NCBI RefSeq assembly: GCF_036417845.1
Contig: NC_089978.1
Span: 87,414,007-87,478,006 of the forward strand
Length of the DNA stretch: 64,000 bases
Source: Apteryx mantelli
Lineage: Eukaryota > Chordata > Aves > Apterygiformes > Apterygidae
Direction: 5' to 3'
Of this stretch, positions 23,445 to 34,268 are shown one piece after another (position 1 is the stretch's first letter; each line of letters starts with the position of its first letter). The position numbers and the translations under genes are program-made. The notes below the pieces were generated by a model. That model did no database searches. It was given only the letters and a program-made list of their open reading frames with translations, and was not told where the DNA came from.

Positions 23445-24698
23445 CTACGGGAAAGTAAAAAAAAGACCAACATAGTCGTCAAAAAGAGTGACATGAAGCT
23501 AAATCTGAGTCCAGAAGCTAGAAACCTTTGTAGTCATATACAGCTATAACCTCAGGGAAGTAATGCATGTCCATATCTGAATTTTATATCCTATTTGGCT
23601 GCTATTGAACCGTGGTGTCATTACAGCCTTAAGGTTCCCAGGAAATGTAGTTAACGCCTAGAAGTCAATGCGTGGCTGCAGCCACAGCTGCCACAGTCAC
23701 ACAGCTCGACACCCACGTTGCTCTGAGCTCTGCAAGGGCCATAACTCTGCACCCCCGCATTTTGCGTGGTGCGTGCAGGCTGTCAAGTGATTTCAGAGGC
23801 CGTTTCTTCAGGCCAGCCCGACACAAAACACAGGATGACTCCACCTTTGGTTCAGGTTTAGAGCATTCACCTGGGCTCAGAGACCCAAGTATAACCCCTT
23901 CCGCCATCCCAAGGAACAGGAGCCAACGCTGCTTCCTTCCCAGCTCGATAACCCAACCCCAGAGCGTGTCGGGGGGTCTCCAAAGCTGTGCCGCGGAGTG
24001 AGCACTGCACACCGCCTTGCTGGCTTGGCCATGCTTTCTTCCTGCCTGGTGCTCGTTCTGCACGCAGGTGCAAAGGCCACAAGCTGCAGCACCAGACCTC
24101 GTCTGTTTACAGCGATTTGCAGGAAAATGTGGCTGTGCCACAGGCTCCTTGTAGCTCTTCTGGGGCCTCCTGCATGCTGCAGGGCATTAAACCCGCACGC
24201 ACTTGGGTCAGGAGGAGTGTTACCATACAGCGGGAGAAGAAATGATCCCCCAAAAAGGGGAAATCACAAGAGCTGTGGTTGAAAGTTAGTCTCACAGAGG
24301 GAGCCAAACAAGTCCCCAGCACCATGCAGCAGTCCTACCATGCAGGGACACACTGTACTCCCAGATGCTGCCAGCTGCCAAATGCTGCCTGGCAAGCCCA
24401 TGTGACTTTCACTGATGTAAACCCAGTTTTATTCTTTAGTGTCTACGACCATTTAAGAAGAACTTCAAAATACAGAGATTTTAAAACAACCTCCACTAAG
24501 GGAACCAGCACTCTGAAACTGGTAACAAACTCACACAAAGTGTTGTCCTAAAACCTTCTCGCCCTACTCCATTAAGACCCTGGAGGTGTTGAGCACTTTC
24601 CACTTGTCTTAGCATCTGTGGGAGTCCATGGGCTCAGCTCCGGGCGGTGTTGGGCCCATGGTATTTAGACACCAGCCAAATAAACCAGACAGACTCAC
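23445..24698 (-). other. RS1: RS1 intron 2
   Basis: Intron of 1.25 kb with a strong donor GTGAGT. The open frames at 23,665-24,325 on both strands are not recognised as coding. Confidence 0.8.
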
Positions 24699-24724
24699 CT
24701 CACCAGTGGACAGTGCCAGCACTG
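24699..24724 (-). CDS. RS1: RS1 exon 2, a 26-nt microexon
   Basis: This exon encodes VLALSTGE plus the last two bases of the preceding Ala codon. Human exon 2 is also 26 nt (c.53-78) and encodes the corresponding ATLGLSSTE. The acceptor is excellent (a long pyrimidine tract ending TTGCCTTTCCAG) and the donor is optimal (GAG then GTGAGT). Phase joins exon 1 (52 nt) and exon 3 without a break. It supplies the end of the signal peptide and its likely cleavage region. Identification rests on exact length, phase, splice signals and weak sequence similarity. Confidence 0.92.
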
Positions 24725-25489
24725 CTGGAAAGGCAACCAGGCATGGAAGAAAGAACAGAAAGAGAGACAAGAAATGAAAATGCTGCCAATAAACACCAGG
24801 AAATGCAAAGAACATTTATTCCTTAACTGGAAATAAATGAATCACAGAAGGGCTGGCAAATCTAATATGCTTCCCCAAGCTGACTGCCATGGCAAAGCAA
24901 GAGGGCATAGACATCTCTTGTGGGCAGGGGGTGTTGAAACTCGCAGACACTGTGTATGCCTGTTTCGATGCTATTCCACTACCAGGGTTTCTTTTTGATC
25001 ACTTTGATGTCTCTTCTCTCCAATCAGACATGCCTGAAACGTCCCGAGAAAAAAACAGCGTTGGCTCCCTAGGCCACCACGTTCCAACTTATTTTGCCCC
25101 TAATTCCTTTTTAAAGGCCTCTTCCATTTCCCAATGAAGTCAAAAGCAGACTAATGGTACTAATAGTATTTGGACTGGACTCTCACAGAACAATGCCCAG
25201 ACAATTATGAAATTAAAAAAAGAAATCATATGACTGATAACTCATCAACACGATTTAAATGTCAAACATTAAGTTTCCAATACCTGCAGTGAACTTGCAA
25301 ACCACCAAGGACTAAGCTACAGAGCAAGTAAATAACTTGAATACAGGTGTCATAAGAAAACTGCAATCTTTAAGCAGAGATTTTCTGAATAGGAAAAGAG
25401 GCTCTTTTTACCAAATGAATTAGACTCTGAATTATTCACTGAAATCTTATTATAATTTATTCACTCATGCAGTGTTCCATTGCTGAGCC

Positions 25490-25585
25490 TAGCAAGGTCC
25501 AACTAATGCTGGTCATTTACAGCTTACATTTATATAGCAAGTTTCATCTCAAAAGATTCACAAATGCTGTGCAATTATAATCAGT
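25490..25585 (+). repeat. Possible MIR-like SINE fragment
   Basis: CATTTACAGCTTACATTTATATAGCAAG, followed by a TTCATCTCAAAAGATTCACAAATG stretch, resembles the ACATTTATATAGC... TTACAAA core found in some ancient amniote SINEs. It is short and diverged, so the family is uncertain. Confidence 0.3.
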
Positions 25586-26426
25586 TGAAACATAAACTAT
25601 GTACAAAGATCTGATTTTTACTGAAATGCAACTGCTCCTAGAGTTTGACATTAGGCTTTAATGTATCAAGGATCAGAAAGAAAAACCATGATAAAGAACA
25701 AAATGGCAAAGAATTGCAAAAATTCCTTTCTTTAACATAGAGATGCTCTCCTTCGCTTCAGTTTTCCACAGTAGCATTTCTGGCATCTACAATTTACCAC
25801 GTTAACCCGAGACATCGGCCCTGAACAGAAGAGGTAAATGTACGTCTACAATAAAAAGATGTATCTTTTAGTCAGGCACAAGAGAAGGGCAGGGGGGCAT
25901 CAAGACCCCATTGAATTCAGTAGGAAAACTTCAGTGGTAAGAAGCAATGGCATTCGGCTGAGTGCAGAGTCAGGAAAAAAGACTCAGAACGAAGGACATA
26001 TCTCTGGGTCTGGCCTTTGGGAAAGCCCAGGCTCAGGATCATATGCAATCCAGTGCTTTACCTTTCTTGACACAGCTGTTACATATTCAAGCCCTGCGAC
26101 TGCATTGTGCAACAAGAGCATCAAAGTGAAGGTACAATCACTAGGTCACAAAGTGCACTACCGCTTAGCAACTGTGTTGTGCAATATGAGGCAAAACAGG
26201 TTAGCTTAAAAGAGCACGAGGGTAGTTTAAGTTAACACACTCCCTGAGGTCAGATTAAAATGATACAGATCACGCTCCTCCCACTTATCGAAACTGTACC
26301 ACCTTTGCCAACACAAGCAATGCAGCGTGCCTCCTGCCTGCTTGATCACAGAATCACAGAATCGCTGAGGTTGGAAGGGACCTCTGGAGATCATCTAGTC
26401 CAACCCCCCTGCTCAAGCAGGGTCAC

Positions 26427-26744
26427 CTAGAGCACATTGCACAGGATTGCATCCAGACGCGTTTTGAATATCTCCAGAGAAGGAGACTCCACCACCTCTC
26501 GGGGCAACCTGTTCCAGTGCTCTGTCACCCTCACAGTGAAGAAGTTTTTCCTCATGTTCAGATGGAAGTGTCTGTGTTTCAGTTTGTGCCCGTTGCCTCG
26601 CGTCCTGTCGCTCGGCACCACTGAAAAGAGTCTGGTCCCATCCTCTCGACACCCTCCCTTCACATACTTGTACACATTAATAAGATCTCCTCTCAGCCTT
26701 CTCTTCTCCAAGCTAAACAGGCCCAGCTCTCTCAGTCTTTCCTC
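26427..26744 (-). pseudogene. CR1 ORF2 C-terminal extension after the shared stop
   Basis: Beyond the TAG the frame stays open: [20 protein letters not shown], then [34 protein letters not shown] and [12 protein letters not shown], ending in TAG. This is the normal CR1 ORF2 tail. A LINE remnant, not a host gene. Confidence 0.85.
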
Positions 26745-28390
26745 CTAAGAGAGATGCTCCAGTCCCCTAATCATCTTTGTAGCCCTTCGCTGGACTTGCT
26801 CCAGTAGCGCCACATCCCTCTTGCACTGGGGAGCCCAGAACTGGACGCAGTACTCCAGATGTGGCCTCACCAGGGCTGAGTAGAGGGGGAGGATCACCTC
26901 CCTCAGCCTGCTGGCAATGTTCTGCCTAATGCACCCCAGGATACCATTGGCCTTCTTGGCCACAAGGGCACACTGCTGCCTCATGCTTAACTTGGTGTCC
27001 ACCAGCACTCCCAGGTCCTTCTCCGCAGAGCTGCTTTCCAGCAGGTCAACCCCCAGCCTGTACTGGTGCATGGGGTTATTCCTCCCCAGGTGCAGGACCC
27101 TGCACTTCCCTTTGTTGAACTTCAGGAGGTTCCTCTCTGCCCACCTCTCCAGCCTGTCCAGGTCCCTCTGAATGGCAGCACAGCCCTCTGGCGTATCAGC
27201 CACTCCTCCCAGTTTTGTATCGTCGGCAAACTTGCTGAGGGTGCACTCTGTGCCTTCATCCAGGTCATTGATGAAGAAGTTGAACAAGACTGGACCCAGG
27301 ACTGACCCCTGGGGGACACCGCTAGCTACAGGCCTCCAACTAGACTCTGTGCCACTGAGCACAACTCTCTGAGCTCTGCCATTCAGCCAGTTCTCAATCC
27401 ACCTCACTCTCCACTCATCTAACCCACACTTCCTGAGCTTGTCTATGAGGATGCTATGGGAGACAGTGTCGAAAGCCTTGCTGAAGTCAAGGTAGACAAC
27501 ATCCACTGCTCTCCCCTCATCTACCCAGCCAGTCATTCCATCACAGAAGGCTATCAGGCTGGTTAGGCATGATTTCCCCTTGGTGAAGCCATGCTGACTA
27601 CTCCTGATCACCTTCTTTTCCTCCACATGCTTGGAGATGGCCTCCAGGATGAGCTGCTCCATCACCTTTCCAGGGATGCAGGTGAGGCTGACTGGCCTGT
27701 AGTTCCCTGGGTCCTCCTTCTTGCCCTTTTTGAAGACTGGGGTGACATTGGCTTTCTTCCAGTCGTCAGGCACCTCTCCTCTTCTCCATGACCTTTCAAA
27801 GATGATGGAGAGTGGCTTAGCAATAATGTCTGCCAGCTCCCTCAGCACTCGTGGGTGCATCCCATCAGGTCCCATGGATCTGTGGGTGTCAAGTTAGGTA
27901 AATGATCTCTAACCCGATCCTCCTCGACCAAGGGAAAGTCTTCCTTTCTCCAGACTTTCTCTCTTGCCTCCAGGGTCTGGGGTTCCTGAGGGCAGGCCTG
28001 GGCAGTAAAGACTGAAGCAAAGGCAGCATTCAGTAACTCTGCCTTCTCTGCATCCTTCGTCACCAGGGCACCCACCCCATTCAGCAAAGGGCCCACATTT
28101 TCCCTAGTCTTCCTCTTGCTACTGATGTATTTGAAGAAGCCCTTCTTGCTGTCCTTGACATCTCTCGCCAGATTTAATTCCAAACGGGCCTTAGCCTTCC
28201 TCGTCGCATCCCTGCATACTCTGACAGCGTTCCTATATTCCTCCCAAGTGACCTGTCCCCCTTTCCACTTTCTGTATACTTCCTTCTTCTGGTTGAGCTT
28301 TGCCAGGAGCTCCTTGCTCATCCATGCAGGTCTCCTACCTCCTTTGCTTGACTTCCTACTCATAGGGATGCACCGCTCTTGAGCTTGCAT
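26745..28390 (-). pseudogene. CR1 ORF2 linker and reverse transcriptase
   Basis: The same frame continues as [20 protein letters not shown] one-base deletion near 27,895 then shifts into the reverse transcriptase, starting around [21 protein letters not shown] motifs are intact: [53 protein letters not shown] and the catalytic FADDTK. The frame ends at TAG after MIRGLEHLS, at 26,745, where the CR1 consensus (from memory) has Tyr. Homology continues after it to 26,427. The same TAG is present in the copy at 59,764. Confidence 0.93.
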
Positions 28391-28396
28391 GAAGTG

Positions 28397-29416
28397 ATGT
28401 TTGAATATTAACTAGCTCTCTTGAACCCCCCTTCCTTCCAGGGCTGTAACCCATGGGATTCCTCCAAGTAGGTCCCTGAAGAGGCCAAAGTTTGCTCTCC
28501 TCAAGTCCAGGGTTGCGATCCTACTTAGTGCCCTGCCTCCTCCTCGCAGCATCCTGAACTTCACCATCTCATGGTCACTGCAGCCAAGGCTGCCCCCGAC
28601 CTTCACACCTTCCACCAGTCCTTCTTTGTTTGTTAGTACGAGGTGCAGCAGCACACCTCTCCTTGTTGGCTCCTCCACCACCTGTGTCAAGAAGTTGTCA
28701 CCAATGCTCTGTAGGAACCTCTGGGACTGTTTGAGCCTAGCTGTGTTGTCTTTCCAGCAGATATCAGGGTGGTTGAAGTCCTCCATGAGAACCAGGGCCT
28801 GGGATCGTGAGGCTACTTCCAGCTGTCTGTAGAAGGCCTCATCGACTTCCTCTTCCTGATCAGGTGGCCTGTAGTAAACACCCACAACAGTGTCACCCAT
28901 GCTAGCCTGCCCTTTGATCCTTACCCATAAGCTCTCGACTCGCTCTTCATCCACCCCTAGGCACAGCTCCATACATTCCAGTTGCTCTCTCACATAAAGA
29001 GCAACTCCACCACCTCGCTTTCCTGGCCCGTCTTTCCTAAAAAGCACATAGCCATCCATGACAGCACTCCAGTCATGAGAGCTATCCCACCATGTCTCTG
29101 TAATGGCAATGAGATCATGGCCCTGCGACCGCACACAGATCTCTAGTTCTTCCTGTTTGTTCCCCATGCTGCATGCATTGGTGTACAGGCATTTCAGAGA
29201 GGCGATCGAGCATGCAGGTTTCCCAGGAGGGATGCAAGAGGATCCTCCATAACCACATCCCATGTGCACTTCCCTGGCTGCATTCACCTGCTGGAGGCAT
29301 CCCGACTTGAGCAGTCTTTTGCCAGCTACCCTGGCACTATAACTCTCCCCTTCCCCCATCTTTCCTAGTTTAACGCCCTCCTTACCAGGTTGGCCAACCT
29401 GTTGGCAAAGACCCAC
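28397..29416 (-). pseudogene. CR1 ORF2 endonuclease region
   Basis: Open frame of 334 residues on the - strand. It overlaps the end of ORF1 by about 50 nt in another frame. The apurinic/apyrimidinic endonuclease motifs are visible: CLYTNACSMGNKQEELE, LIAITETWWDSSHDW, GVYYRPPDQEEE, LMEDFNHPDICW (usually GDFN, so Gly is replaced by Glu) and GCSDHEMVKF. The frame stops at a TAG near 28,396, where related elements have Trp, then stays open in the same frame. Confidence 0.93.
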
Positions 29417-30004
29417 GTGCCCCGCCTCGTGAGGTGGATCCCATCTCTCCCAAGCAGTCGTCAGTCTTCAAACAGGGTCCCATGGTCGTAGAAACCAAAA
29501 CCCTGTTGCCAACACCAGCGGCGCAGCCAGTCGTTAACCTGGAAAGTCCATCTCCTCCTCCTCTCATCCACCCCCCTCACTGGCAGGATTGAGGAGAAGA
29601 TGACCTGGGCTCCCAGACCCTTGACCACCATCCCCAGAGCTCTGAAGTCCTGCTTGATGGTCTCCAGTTTGCCCTTGGTGTCATTGGCGCCCACATGGAA
29701 GAGCAGCAGTGGGTAATAGTCCGAAGCGTGGACAAGCCTTGGCAGTATTTGCATGACATCTCTCACACAAGCCCCGGCAGGCCACAAACCTCTCTAGACA
29801 TGAGGTCAGGTCGGCAGATTGGTGCCTCTGTCCCCTGCAGCAGGGAGTCCCCCATAACAATCACCCGCCGCTTTTTCCGGGCGTTCCAGCAGGGCACAGG
29901 GTCTGTTGTCCCAGGTACTTCCCTTGCAGCCATGCCCAGCTCCTCCTCATCCTGGAGGGCACTAAACCTGTTCTTCAGCTGCAAGTCTTTGGGAGGAGTA
30001 GGAG
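29365..30004 (-). pseudogene. CR1 ORF1, C-terminal esterase-like part (broken)
   Basis: The - strand frame starts near APTPPKDLQLKNRFSALQ, then RVIVMGDSLLQGTEAPICR (SGNH block with the Ser of GDS), LLLFHVGANDTKGK (block with Gly and Asn) and GRDGIHLTRRG (Asp and His of the final block). It ends NLVRRALN before TAG at 29,365. A one-base deletion near 29,775 and a stop near 29,461 break it into three frames. The SGNH catalytic blocks are all still readable. The N-terminal part is lost to 5' truncation. Confidence 0.85.
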
Positions 30005-33000
30005 CTCAGCTGATGCTCAGTTTAATATCACAAATATTCTGAACACGTACTTTTAGATTAAGTTATTAGCAATTATTAAGTGAATTATGCTGACATGAGT
30101 GCTGGTTAGGTGGACTCAATCTGCTGCGCTAAAATCAGGGGCATTTGGATGACATCTGCCCTAGGAAATAAAACGGATCATGGTCCCTTCTCTTGGGTGC
30201 AGAGGGTGAGCGGCACGTTCCCTGTTAATCCAAGAGGAAGGGCTGAAGCAGCCTCTGGGTTTGAACACCCACAAGTGTGGGGTGTTTCCCAGTGAAGACT
30301 ATACCCGCATCCAGACAGGGCCGATATGTGTACCCACAGCCAAGCAACCACTGTCCAGGTCCGAGCTGCTGGGTCACAGGTGCTCCGATGAAGGTAGCCT
30401 TGATTTGTTCAGTCTTCACACATTCAACATTCAAGATGTGCATTTGCTAATTGTTTGCTAGTCTCTTTATTTCTACCTTTAAAATACTGATTCTTGTGGA
30501 AAAAACTTTTAGAATTGTTTCCTGTTTTCCTTCCTATGGTTAAATGCACTTTGGCCTAGGAATGACCTGACCAGTAACTGGAGCCATACGGAGGTGAAAG
30601 CAAAGGTGCTAGCACCTCTCTGTCTGACTTGGCTCCCATGCAGCGTCCTAGGGGATGACGACGTGAATTGTCAGGCTGATGCAGAGATACTGCTTTTGAT
30701 ACATGGTGACCCTATAAGCAGATGTCTTGAGTCCCTCCCTGGTATTGGAGAAGACAAGATCAGAATTGGGCACCTCAATGACAGATGCTGGAAACCCAAT
30801 GGCTGTGAATGAAACAAAAGGAAAAAAAAAGGAGGAAAGTTTCAGATGGGTGGGTGGACAGTAGCACCTACTCAAATGAAGAGAAATAAACTCTCCTATT
30901 CTGGCCACCCAGCATTGCTTGGGTGGCTGCACTGTGGCCAGCGATGGCCTGATTTTGAGCTACCAGAGCTGCTGGGCTTTTAGGGCTTATCAACCTGGGG
31001 AAATTACTGAAAAACAAGCAAGAGTGTGAATTCAAAGCACAAAAACCAGTCTTAAATGCAGCTATCCTGTATGACTGGGGAAGCCCTGAGACATTTAAGT
31101 GGCACAAATGCAGCATCAGGGCAGGGGTGAAGACATACTTGCCCTCTGATTGTACACAGCTCGCTGAGGGCTTCTACCCACCACTGCGTGGCTCGCTGCT
31201 GTAAGTGTTTGAAGTAGAAGATCCAACACTACTTATCTGAGCTAAAAGAGGTTAACTACAAAGGGCTCACTCTAGCAAGTGGCTTGGCCAGCTGACCAGA
31301 CCAGCAGGAGCCATAGCCTTTGGCTCAGGGAGCATCACCATGGGCCTGCACAGTGGTAGCTGGAGGAGGATGTGCAAAGTGGCCCTGGACAGCAGCTGTC
31401 CCAGCATTACTGCTCAGCTCCCAAGGCTACACAGAAAGGCTCAATGCTCCTCCATCCATGAAGAAAGCCCCTGGCAGAGGAACAGGCTTGCCTTTGGGCA
31501 GTTGGCAATACACTAAAACAGCAGCTTTGAATGGACCAAACTTCCCACCTGGGCAGCACAGCCTGATAACCTCTCACCGGCATTGGGAAAGGGAAAGAGA
31601 GGAAAGTGGAAAGGATACCCTTGACGGCAGTTGGCTAGAAAAAGTAGTAACGGATATATTGGTGTGCTTACAACTGCAATGGGCCCTGTCCTATAAAGGA
31701 AATGAAGAGGAAAGCTGGCTGCCAATAGTCTAAAAATGTGATGGCCAGCAAGCTTTTATAGTGAGCATGTTTGCCTTCAAGGAAGGTTACAAAGACAATT
31801 GGTAATTGTAGGTCAGATATAGAACAAATTACTGTGATTCATGGGAGAGTCATAAGTCCTGCATGGCCGCCAGGGGCTGTTGTTTTAAAAGTAGAGAACA
31901 GCAAAAAAAAGCAAAAAGGAAAGAGCCTCATTTACAGCCCCTGCAGTGCCCCAGGACATTCAGCAAACCATCAATTCAGTGAAATCAAGTATTATCTGCG
32001 CGTGTTCATGAGAGATGGTTAGATACAGCATGTGCCTTTCCTGTCCTTCTATCCCACCCTGCAACATAGGACTTCCCAAGCACCAGCATGCACGAATGCC
32101 ACACCACAGCATGGCATTTGGGGACTGGGGTTCAGCAACCACCTGGGGATGATTTTGTGCTCCAGCGCCTGTCCAGTTGGGCTGGGGCTGAAGCATCATC
32201 TGTGGGGCAACCTGCCCTCCCAGCCCCATGCTGGCCTGGTGGAGGGCTGGCTCTGGTGGCCGGGACCAGGCTCAGCGGTGCCCACCAGCCCCGCTCGGCA
32301 CCCATGCTGCTGGGCGAGCTGGAGGTGAGAAGTCCCTGGGTCTTGGCACAGAGACAGACCAAAACGAGCTGGTGGAGACAGTCCTGGGACGAGAAAGGAG
32401 GAGCCACTGCTGGGATGGGGGAAGATACAGACTTCCCAGGGCAGAGCTGGGAGAAGGTAGTGGCTGCAATTTTGGGCTAGTGGCGGGGATGGTAAGAGAA
32501 GGGGAAAGCAGCAGCAGCGAGGTTCGGCTGCAGCATGGAGGGAGCCCCCAGTTTGCAGCAGGTTGTGGATGACACTGAGGTCAGAGCACGCCAAAGGGCA
32601 AGCAAGGTTTCCTTGTCCTCCCCTTTTTCCTGCCAGTGGCTGGTGCTTTATTTATTTTCATCAGAAACCCTGTGCTTCGAAAGGTGCCCGACACATTCAG
32701 TTTGATCTCTAGCTAATGGGATGTCTGGTTTAGATCTAGATTACAGTGCTCTTCGAGGTAGTATTTAGGTCTAATACGCATTGCTTAATGATCATTACAA
32801 GAAATCCTCTAGCTCCACGTGAGGTTCGTTTGGCTCCTGCACTTTGCAAAACCCAAGGTGAGGAAATCCACAGCATGTACAGGTAGCTGCAGAGGAAATG
32901 CTTATGCTTTTCAATAAACATTGAAGGCAGTCACGTGGCTGGAAACAATTAATGGGAATTCAAGTCAAGGCAGGTAGAGGTGAGATAAACTGCCGTGCAA

Positions 33001-33615
33001 TGAAATATTGGCATCGTAATGACAGGAGCAGATAATTGCATGTCTCCAAAAATTTCTAATCATTAAAAATGTGACTAAACAAGAGAAAGAAAGGAGGCAG
33101 ATAAGTGTGCTCAGGAAGTGATACTGCCAAAGGCTGATGAGGTTTCAAGAAGGTCACCTGCGAGAAAACATATTTAAATATCCCAACCACAGATCTGCAA
33201 CAGCAAGGCCTTCTTTCTAGAGTGGCTAGAATTAATGACAGATCTACAAGCATGAGAAACCATATTATAAAATAAAATGGACACATAAAATATAACACAG
33301 AATTAACGTCAAGCACTTGATTTACCAGAATAAGTTCACATAAACGTAATCATTGCAGGCAAAGTATGCAGACAATGCTAATGATTTTGTTTATTGACTT
33401 TATACTTTAGCTGGCCTAGATGCATGCATCAGCCTGAAAATAGTTAATTTTAACCTCTCATCTGCACAAGTAAGATCTCAGTTTAACGGAGCTCAGAGAG
33501 ATGATCAAAATTATTTCCTCTCTGCTTCACCTCTGTTCATAACGCAACTCGGTCCCAGTGTGACTGCTCCCTCTGCGGGGCTGGTTAGCCGCTTCCCTGT
33601 TGCCTGTGTGGGACA

Positions 33616-33636
33616 TTTTTTTTTTGGGGGGGGGGG
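33616..33636 (+). repeat. T10-G11 homopolymer tract
   Basis: Ten T followed by eleven G in RS1 intron 1. Prone to length variation and sequencing error. Confidence 0.85.
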
Positions 33637-33896
33637 AGGAGAACATTTTAAAAAATGGCAGAAATGTGCCTGGAAACTCAGAAAAGCTGTCACAGAAATG
33701 AAAGAGGTGAGCGGAATGAATGACACTCATTTTATCACATTTGCTGCAACTCGCTGAATTTTAAGTTGCTTTTTTCTTGAACGCCACAACATGGAGGCAA
33801 TAAGGAGGGTTATATAAGATAGTATATGAGCAGCACAAAGGGTCAAGATACCGAAAACAGCATCGGCGAACCTTTGTGCTCATCAGGTGCTAGCTT

Positions 33897-34268
33897 GTGG
33901 GTTGCTATATTATTAAACCGGGGTATTTTTATATCCCACGTACAGCTCTGGAAATGGTGCTAGCAGAGCGAAGCGACTTACGTAAGGCTGCGCCAGCCTG
34001 GGGAAGCAAGGTGCATTTGAAGAAACAGGGCGCTTTGGCCCCCAAAAAAGCGCCTCCTCCAGGGGCCACTGCCGGCACCACTTGCCAGGACAAGACTGCT
34101 GCCAGGGACCAGAGGCCAGAGGCCCAGGGTCTGCGGCCGGAGGAGGATGGGCCAGAGGAGAGAGACTCCTACTTCGTATTCGTCAAATTTATTTTGTGCG
34201 ACCTTTTTTCGGTTTTATTTCATCTGTTCATTTCTCCTTTTTGTTCTCGTTTCATTGCATTTATTTAA
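33897..34268 (+). other. Unrecognised 123-codon open frame in RS1 intron 1
   Basis: The frame runs antisense to RS1. Its middle part is unusually GC-rich for this intron and encodes a charged, Pro/Ala-rich stretch (for example LAPKKAPPPGATAG and QGLRPEEDGPEERDS), followed by a hydrophobic AT-rich end. I recognise no domain, splice context or repeat family. It may be chance or part of an unidentified old repeat. Confidence 0.2.

Larger units (their letters stand above)
26345..30004 (-). mobile_element. CR1 LINE, 5'-truncated, 3.7 kb
   Basis: The element runs on the - strand from the C-terminal part of ORF1 (about 30,004) through ORF2 to the 3' end. It ends in the CR1 hallmark ATTCTGTGATTCTGTGAT at 26,345. 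ORF1 remnants encode an SGNH esterase-like domain. ORF2 encodes an apurinic endonuclease and a reverse transcriptase. It lacks the 5' part of ORF1 and the promoter. Coding damage is light: about two disruptions in the retained ORF1 and three in ORF2. It lies in RS1 intron 1, in the same orientation as RS1. It is similar enough to the copy at 59,764 to belong to one young subfamily. Confidence 0.97.

Noticed and set aside
23526-23551. Alternative 26-nt candidate for RS1 exon 2 (ending CCTGAG before GTTATA)
   Set aside because: It has a poor donor and no pyrimidine tract. The 26-nt exon at 24,699-24,724 has optimal splice sites and encodes a better match (VLALSTGE).
26437-29300. + strand frames of 60-115 codons across the CR1
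   Set aside because: Antisense shadows of the CR1 coding frames on the - strand.
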